DNA of 35,465 bases, taken from contig NZ_VWNC01000012.1 of assembly GCF_013387455.1 (NCBI RefSeq), positions 1 through 35,465 on the forward strand, given 5' to 3'. Below are positions 30,897 to 35,465 of this stretch, one piece after another. The translations under genes were made by a program, and so were the position numbers. This stretch comes from Mariprofundus sp. NF (GTDB taxonomy: Bacteria; Pseudomonadota; Zetaproteobacteria; Mariprofundales; Mariprofundaceae). Under the pieces are notes generated by a model. The model was not told where the DNA came from. It searched no databases and was given only the letters and a program-made list of their open reading frames with translations. Position 1 is the stretch's first letter; each line of letters opens with the position of its first letter.

Positions 30897-31329
30897 TGAG
30901 ATGAAAGTCCATTTTGAACTGCTCGACAAAGCTGATCGTGTCGAGGGTATTGCACGCCTTCTGCTCAGACGTGGCCGCTTAACGCCGCATCTTCTGGTGC
31001 TCTGTCCGGATGCCGGTTTTGCCGCCCAGCTGCATGAGCGGTTGTGGACAGTACATCCCGAATCTTTTCTGGCCAACGGCATTGCCGGTGCAGATAGCAC
31101 TGCCAACGCCATGCAGCCGATTCTGCTGGCTACCGAGACTGTCCGTGACAACGGGCCTGAGGTGCTGGTCAATGGATGCCTTGAGGTGCCACCGGATATC
31201 TCCGGCTTTGCCCATCTCGTCGATTTCGTTGATGGCTGGGATGAGTCACTCAAGCAAGCTGCTCGTGAGCGTTTCCGCACCTATCGTCAGATGGGACTTG
31301 ATCCGAAATATCTGGGTAACAAGTCATGA
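30889..31329 (+). CDS. holC: DNA polymerase III subunit chi
   Basis: A 146-residue protein fitting HolC, the clamp-loader accessory subunit that contacts SSB. The features are 'VHFELLDKADRVEGIARLLLRR' at the start, 'LVLCPDAGFAAQLHERLWTVHPESFLANGIAG', 'QPILLATE', 'EVLVNGCLEVPPDISGFAHLVDFVDG' and 'KQAARERFRTYRQMGLDP' at the end. ATG 30889 is preferred (AGAGG 7 bases upstream); ATG 30901 is possible. Its placement between pepA and valS matches the usual proteobacterial order with inserted genes on each side. It overlaps the PAP2 gene by 8 bases and the PilZ gene by 4. Confidence 0.88.
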   Translation: MSDEMKVHFELLDKADRVEGIARLLLRRGRLTPHLLVLCPDAGFAAQLHERLWTVHPESFLANGIAGADSTANAMQPILLATETVRDNGPEVLVNGCLEVPPDISGFAHLVDFVDGWDESLKQAARERFRTYRQMGLDPKYLGNKS

Positions 31330-31775
31330 GTAGTCTGAATCACGACGAAAACCGCAGACAGTTTTACCGTCATCCGGTAGATGTGCCGATTCAGGTCTAT
31401 CCGCAGAGTGAGTTGGCTGAGAGTGCGCCGATGAGTGATCTCAGTGAAGGCGGTCTTGCCTTCCATACCAATGTGTTTATTGAGCGCGGTAAGGTGTTGC
31501 GGATCAGAATCCCTTATGTTGATCCGGCCTTTGATGCGAAATGTGTGGTGCGCTGGCAGCGGGTATTCGGTGACGGTGATGGCTTTGAGATCGGCGTGAT
31601 GTTTCTTGATGAAGAGACCGCATTCCGCATCAAGATGGTGCAGCAGGTGTGCCATATCAAAAACTATCAGAAACAACAGAGTGAGCAGGGTCGTGAACTT
31701 GCATTCGGGGATGCAGCCAATGAGTGGATTACAGAACACGCTGCAGATTTTAAACCTACAGATGCACCTGAATGA
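31326..31775 (+). CDS. PilZ-domain protein (predicted cyclic-di-GMP receptor)
   Basis: A 149-residue cytoplasmic protein consisting of a PilZ domain and a short helical tail. The c-di-GMP-binding motifs are intact: RxxxR in 'NRRQFYRHPVDVPIQ' and D/NxSxxG in 'MSDLSEGGLAFHTN', followed by 'CVVRWQRVFGDGDGFEIGVMFLDEE'. Unlike the PilZ protein of type IV pili, which lacks these residues, this one should bind the nucleotide. ATGA overlaps on both sides couple it to holC and the DUF2461 gene. Its closeness to an MshEN-type ATPase suggests a shared second-messenger circuit (inference). Confidence 0.9.
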   Translation: MSSLNHDENRRQFYRHPVDVPIQVYPQSELAESAPMSDLSEGGLAFHTNVFIERGKVLRIRIPYVDPAFDAKCVVRWQRVFGDGDGFEIGVMFLDEETAFRIKMVQQVCHIKNYQKQQSEQGRELAFGDAANEWITEHAADFKPTDAPE

Positions 31776-32452
31776 AACACTTTACTGCTGAAACGTTCAC
31801 TTTTCTTGAAGAGCTGGCTGAGAACAACAATCGCGACTGGTTTGCTGCCAATAAAGTGCGCTACGAGGATCTGGTGCGCACTCCGGCACTGCATTTTATT
31901 GAGGCAGTAGGGGAGCGGTTGCCTGGTATTTCACCGCACTTCAGAGCCGATGCCCGCAAGATGGGTGGCTCGCTGATGCGAGTCTATCGCGATAGCCGTT
32001 TCTCCAAAGATAAAACACCCTATAAGACCAATGTCGGTATCCAGTTTCGCCATGAAGCGGGCAAGGATGTGCATGCGCCGGGTTACTATCTTCACATTAG
32101 TGCTGCCGAATGTTTTGTCGGTGTCGGCACCTGGCATCCACCATCCGATGCGCTATATAAAATCCGTGACCTGATGGCCAATGATCCCGATCTCTGGCTT
32201 GCTGCCCGTGACGATCCCCAGTTCAGCCGCTGGTTCCGACTGGCAGGTGATAGCCTGAAAACCGCACCGCGCGGTTTTGATAAAACCCATCCGGTAATTG
32301 ATGATATCAAACGCAAAGATTTTATCGGCCTTAGTGACATCGCACCAGCCCTGATCGAACAGGAAGAGCTGGCCGAAATCGCCTGCGACTACTTCAAAGC
32401 TGGCCACTCGCTCATGCAGTTTCTCTGCAGTGCCCAGCGGGTTCCGTTCTAA
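31772..32452 (+). CDS. DUF2461 family protein
   Basis: A 226-residue soluble protein that fits DUF2461 (TIGR02453): 'FTFLEELAENNNRDWFAANKVRYEDLV' at the N terminus, 'GSLMRVYRDSRFSKDKTPYKTNVGIQFRH' and 'GYYLHISAAECFVGVGTWHPPSDALYKIRD' in the middle, and 'GFDKTHPVIDDIKRKDFIG' near the C terminus. The family is widespread and has no proven function. It overlaps the PilZ gene by 4 bases and precedes valS by 81 bases in which I see no terminator. Confidence 0.88.
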   Translation: MKHFTAETFTFLEELAENNNRDWFAANKVRYEDLVRTPALHFIEAVGERLPGISPHFRADARKMGGSLMRVYRDSRFSKDKTPYKTNVGIQFRHEAGKDVHAPGYYLHISAAECFVGVGTWHPPSDALYKIRDLMANDPDLWLAARDDPQFSRWFRLAGDSLKTAPRGFDKTHPVIDDIKRKDFIGLSDIAPALIEQEELAEIACDYFKAGHSLMQFLCSAQRVPF

Positions 32453-32533
32453 ACTGACATTCACTGGTTGCCCGTCTGCGGGTTGGACGTAGGATGGCGG
32501 ACCAATTTGTAACAAGTATCGAGGATTACCCCC

Positions 32534-35200
32534 ATGAGCCAGCACGAGCTTGCTAAAATTTATGACCCCCAAGCGGTTGAACCTGCCATCAATGAACAGT
32601 GGTTGAGTTCAGACGCATTCCGTCCGAAAGCCGCCAGCGGGGACAAATCCGATGATGCATATTGTATCGTCATTCCGCCGCCGAATGTGACCGGTAAGCT
32701 ACACATGGGCCATGCCTTCACCTTTACCATTCAGGATATGCTGATCCGCTGGCAGCGCATGAAGGGTAAATCGGTGCTCTGGCAGCCGGGTACAGATCAT
32801 GCCGGTATCGCAACGCAGATGGTGGTTGAGCGTATTCTCGATAAAGAGGGCGTACACCGCCGTGACCTTGGTCGTGAGCGTTTCCTTGATCGTGTCTGGG
32901 AGTGGAAAGAGCACTCCGGCGGTACCATTGTTTCGCAGCTCAAACGGATTGGCGCATCCTGCGACTGGAGTCGTGAGCGTTTTACGCTCGATGAAGGACT
33001 CTCCAATTCAGTTCGTGAAGTCTTTGTCCGTCTCTATGAAGAAGGTCTGATCTATCGCGGTAAACGTCTGGTGAACTGGGATCCGGTTCTGGAGACAGCT
33101 GTATCCGATCTGGAAGTTGAACATGATGAGGAGCAGGGGCACTTCTGGCATATCCAGTATCCCATTGCTGGGAACAATCCTGATGATCCGATTCAACATG
33201 TGATTGTTGCAACGACTCGTCCTGAAACCATGCTGGGTGATGGTGCTGTTGCAGTTCACCCTTCTGATGAGCGCTACAGAGATCTGATCGGTAAAGAGCT
33301 GATCCTGCCACTGTGCAATCGTACGATTCCGGTGATTGCCGATGAGTATGTTGATCCCGAATTCGGTACAGGCTGTGTGAAGATCACACCGGCGCATGAT
33401 TTTAACGATTATGATGTTGGTAAACGTCATGATCTGCCGCTGCTCAATATCTTTACCAATCGTGCCCATATCGCCGAGGAGGAGTGGATTCCTGAGCAGT
33501 ATCATGGTCTTGATCGTTATGAAGCGCGTGAGCGCATGGTGGCTGATCTGGAAGCTGAAGGGTTGCTCTACAAGGTTGAAGATCATATGCACAAGGTGGG
33601 TCGTGGTGACCGTTCACATGCAGTGATCGAGCCATATCTAACCGATCAGTGGTACGTAGATATCAAGCCATTGGCTGAACCTGCCATCAAAGCAGTGGAA
33701 GATGGCGACATCAAATTTGTACCGCAACACTGGGAGAAGACCTACTTCGAGTGGATGCGCAATATTCAGGACTGGTGCATCTCCCGTCAGCTCTGGTGGG
33801 GGCATCGGATTCCTGCCTGGTATTGTGAAGATTGCGACCATATCACCGTGAGTCGCGAAACAGCTGAGTGCTGTGGTGGCTGTGGCTCGAAAAACATCCG
33901 TCAGGATGAGGATGTGCTTGATACGTGGTTCTCCTCCGGCCTGTGGCCATTCTCAACGCTTGGCTGGCCTGAGAACACAGAGGAGATGGAGAAGTTCTAC
34001 TCCACCAATGTATTGGTGACCGGTTTTGATATTATCTTCTTCTGGGTTGCCCGCATGATCATGATGGGCATGAAGTTCACCGGTAAGGTTCCCTTTAAAG
34101 ATATCTATATCCATGCGCTGATTCGTGATGCGCAGGGTCAGAAGATGTCCAAGTCCAAGGGTAATGCGATTGATCCGCTGGAGATCATTGGCGATTACGG
34201 TGCCGATGCACTGCGTTTCACACTGGCGCATATGGCAACACCGGGTCGTGATGTGAAGCTGGATATCAAACGTATTGAATCCAACCGTAACTTCATGAAC
34301 AAGATCTGGAATGCTGCACGTTTTGTCTTTATGAATCGCGGAGATGCCAAACCGGATGCCTCGATTCAACCGACTCAGGATGTGAATCGCTGGATTCTCA
34401 GTGAGTTGAATAGTTGCAGTACTGATGTTGAGCAGGCACTGACCGATTACCGCTTTAATGAGGCGGCTGGTACCCTGTATAACTTCATCTGGGGTAGCTA
34501 CTGCGATTGGTATGTGGAGGCGGCCAAGGTGGCGCTCTATGGTGATGATGAAGCTGCAAAAGCTGAAACCCAGATCGTTATGCTGACAGCACTCGATGGC
34601 TGGTTGCGTCTGCTGCATCCAATCTGTCCGTTTATTACCGAAACCCTGTTCCAGGAGCTGCATGGTGCTGATGCGCGACTGGTGACCGATGATTGGGCGC
34701 AGAGTTATGCCTCTGATGATCAGGCTGTAAGGCGTATGAATCGTGTCATGGAGGTGGTCTCTGCGATCCGTTCTGTGCGTGGTGAGATGAACGTGAATCC
34801 GGGCAAACGCATTGCTGCGATTATCGCCTGCAGTGCTGAAGTTCAGGCTGATCTTGAGGCTGAGCAGAAGCTGCTGATCTCGCTGGCTAAGCTGGAGTCG
34901 CTGGCATGGCAGGATGCTGACACAGAGGTCGATGGTGCTGCTGTTGCACCACTGGCAGAAGCGAAGGTCTATCTACCTTTGGCAGGGCTGATCAATGTTG
35001 AAGAGGAGACGGCTCGCCTTAACAAAAACATCGCCAAGCTTGAAAAAGATATCAACATGAATGAAGGCAAGCTGGCCAATCCGAAGTTCTGTGGCAGTGC
35101 TCCGGAAGCAGTGGTGGCTAAGGTGAGAACGGATCTTGATGAAGCCAAAGCCAAACGTGAAGAGATGATGGGTGCGATCAAGCGGTTGAGTCGTCTGTAA
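32534..35200 (+). CDS. valS: Valyl-tRNA synthetase
   Basis: An 888-residue class I synthetase charging tRNA-Val. Visible in order: an N-terminal extension beginning 'LAKIYDPQAVEPAINEQW', the HIGH motif as 'PNVTGKLHMGHAF' (residues 49-61), the CP1 editing domain with 'ATTRPETMLGD' and 'PAHDFNDYDVGKRH', 'DVLDTWFSSGLWPFSTLGWP', the KMSKS motif in 'GQKMSKSKGNAIDP', an anticodon-binding helical domain, and a C-terminal coiled coil ('EEETARLNKNIAKLEKDINMNEGKL'). All parts are present and the length is usual for proteobacteria. ATG 32534 has GAGG 9 bases upstream. It is the end of the pepA-holC-valS block and is followed by a terminator. Confidence 0.97.
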   Translation: MSQHELAKIYDPQAVEPAINEQWLSSDAFRPKAASGDKSDDAYCIVIPPPNVTGKLHMGHAFTFTIQDMLIRWQRMKGKSVLWQPGTDHAGIATQMVVERILDKEGVHRRDLGRERFLDRVWEWKEHSGGTIVSQLKRIGASCDWSRERFTLDEGLSNSVREVFVRLYEEGLIYRGKRLVNWDPVLETAVSDLEVEHDEEQGHFWHIQYPIAGNNPDDPIQHVIVATTRPETMLGDGAVAVHPSDERYRDLIGKELILPLCNRTIPVIADEYVDPEFGTGCVKITPAHDFNDYDVGKRHDLPLLNIFTNRAHIAEEEWIPEQYHGLDRYEARERMVADLEAEGLLYKVEDHMHKVGRGDRSHAVIEPYLTDQWYVDIKPLAEPAIKAVEDGDIKFVPQHWEKTYFEWMRNIQDWCISRQLWWGHRIPAWYCEDCDHITVSRETAECCGGCGSKNIRQDEDVLDTWFSSGLWPFSTLGWPENTEEMEKFYSTNVLVTGFDIIFFWVARMIMMGMKFTGKVPFKDIYIHALIRDAQGQKMSKSKGNAIDPLEIIGDYGADALRFTLAHMATPGRDVKLDIKRIESNRNFMNKIWNAARFVFMNRGDAKPDASIQPTQDVNRWILSELNSCSTDVEQALTDYRFNEAAGTLYNFIWGSYCDWYVEAAKVALYGDDEAAKAETQIVMLTALDGWLRLLHPICPFITETLFQELHGADARLVTDDWAQSYASDDQAVRRMNRVMEVVSAIRSVRGEMNVNPGKRIAAIIACSAEVQADLEAEQKLLISLAKLESLAWQDADTEVDGAAVAPLAEAKVYLPLAGLINVEEETARLNKNIAKLEKDINMNEGKLANPKFCGSAPEAVVAKVRTDLDEAKAKREEMMGAIKRLSRL

Positions 35201-35225
35201 TAACTGTCCTCATTTCAATATTAAA

Positions 35226-35251
35226 AGAGGAGGCTTCGGCCTCCTTTTTTT
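35226..35251 (+). terminator. Rho-independent terminator of valS
   Basis: The stem AGGAGGC-TTCG-GCCTCCT with an extra-stable TTCG tetraloop is followed by a T-run, 26 bases after the stop. Confidence 0.93.
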
Positions 35252-35416
35252 GTTCGGATGATCTGTGTTTGGTGCTGCTTTTGTATCGTCTTTCTGAGAG
35301 CGCCGAAACCCAGAGAGGGAATGAATTTCCCTTTTTATGAGCTAAGTGACATTTCGTGTTGGTCGAGTTTTTCGATATCCCTTGTCCTGATTGGGTTTGC
35401 GGGCGAAATAAGCCAT

Positions 35417-35440
35417 AATTAGACAAGGTGTTAGTCTAAT
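35417..35440. promoter_or_regulatory. Inverted repeat, possible operator, before a gene at the window edge
   Basis: ATTAGAC and GTCTAAT are perfectly inverted around 9 bases, ending 3-5 bases before an ATG. It could be a regulator-binding site or a hairpin occluding translation. Confidence 0.4.
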
Positions 35441-35443
35441 CGC

Positions 35444-35465
35444 ATGAAAAAAACTCTGTTCAATA
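35444..35465 (+). CDS. Start of a gene cut by the window edge
   Basis: ATG 35444 begins MKKTLFN before the sequence stops. The Lys-Lys followed by hydrophobic residues would suit a signal peptide, but seven residues cannot establish a family. The ribosome binding site is weak (AAGG 15 bases upstream). Confidence 0.3.

Noticed and set aside
32453-32533. Leader of valS as a T-box or attenuator
   Set aside because: No T-box motif or terminator/antiterminator pair is visible, and T-boxes are not expected in proteobacteria.
35317-35336. AGGGAA-TGAAT-TTCCCT plus T-run as another terminator
   Set aside because: Only six A/T-containing pairs and no gene ending nearby on the plus strand after the strong valS terminator; left unassigned.

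Overview
The window is a gene-dense stretch of a proteobacterial chromosome. Markers for this are ispD-ispF, ftsE-ftsX, ackA-pta, ntrY-ntrX next to trkA-trkH, pepA/holC/valS, lipoproteins and an outer-membrane barrel. A monohaem cytochrome c lipoprotein on a long Ala/Lys stalk, a DUF4390-ntrYX block and a FimV/MshEN-type ATPase pair would fit a marine iron- or sulfur-oxidising lineage such as Zetaproteobacteria (Mariprofundus-like). That assignment is inference from gene content only.

Layout. 1-126: the edge of an IS3-like element running out of the window. 193-2040: a SEC-C zinc-motif gene on the minus strand, then an apparent transcription unit tRNA-Ser(UGA), tRNA-Ser(GCU), DUF2155-like lipoprotein, tRNA-Arg(ACG), ending in a terminator. 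2066-5745: envelope genes, comprising a triplicated beta-barrel protein, a DUF992 protein, a 44-residue membrane protein and the cytochrome c lipoprotein. 5766-5911: a strongly structured intergenic element. 5943-8042 (minus): ypjD-corB. 8202-9372: ispD-ispF. 9391-10161 (minus): a zinc-ribbon/DUF3426 protein. 10280-11850: ftsEX. 11909-11982: tRNA-Gln(CUG). 12043-12224: a second palindrome-rich intergenic element. 12400-15725: ackA-pta. 15726-16441: no convincing protein gene, but a strong 6S RNA candidate with its own promoter and terminator, followed by a possible C-rich-loop small RNA. 16442-23380: DUF4390-ntrY-ntrX-trkA-trkH, mostly with 4-nt overlaps. 23424-35200: pepA ... holC ... valS, a cluster usually compact in proteobacteria. 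Here it is opened by a FimV-like protein, a GspE/PilB-type ATPase with six MshEN-type repeats and a PAP2 phosphatase before holC, and by PilZ and DUF2461 genes before valS. The last bases (35444 on) begin another gene.

The central theme of the right half is regulation. A sequence with the GG-N10-GC spacing of a sigma-54 promoter precedes the fimV-like/ATPase pair. The window also encodes NtrX, a sigma-54 activator with an intact GAFTGA loop. Two proteins (the MshEN ATPase and the PilZ protein) belong to cyclic-di-GMP-binding families. Together they suggest a nitrogen- or redox-responsive and c-di-GMP-responsive surface or secretion system. The link between these parts is inference.
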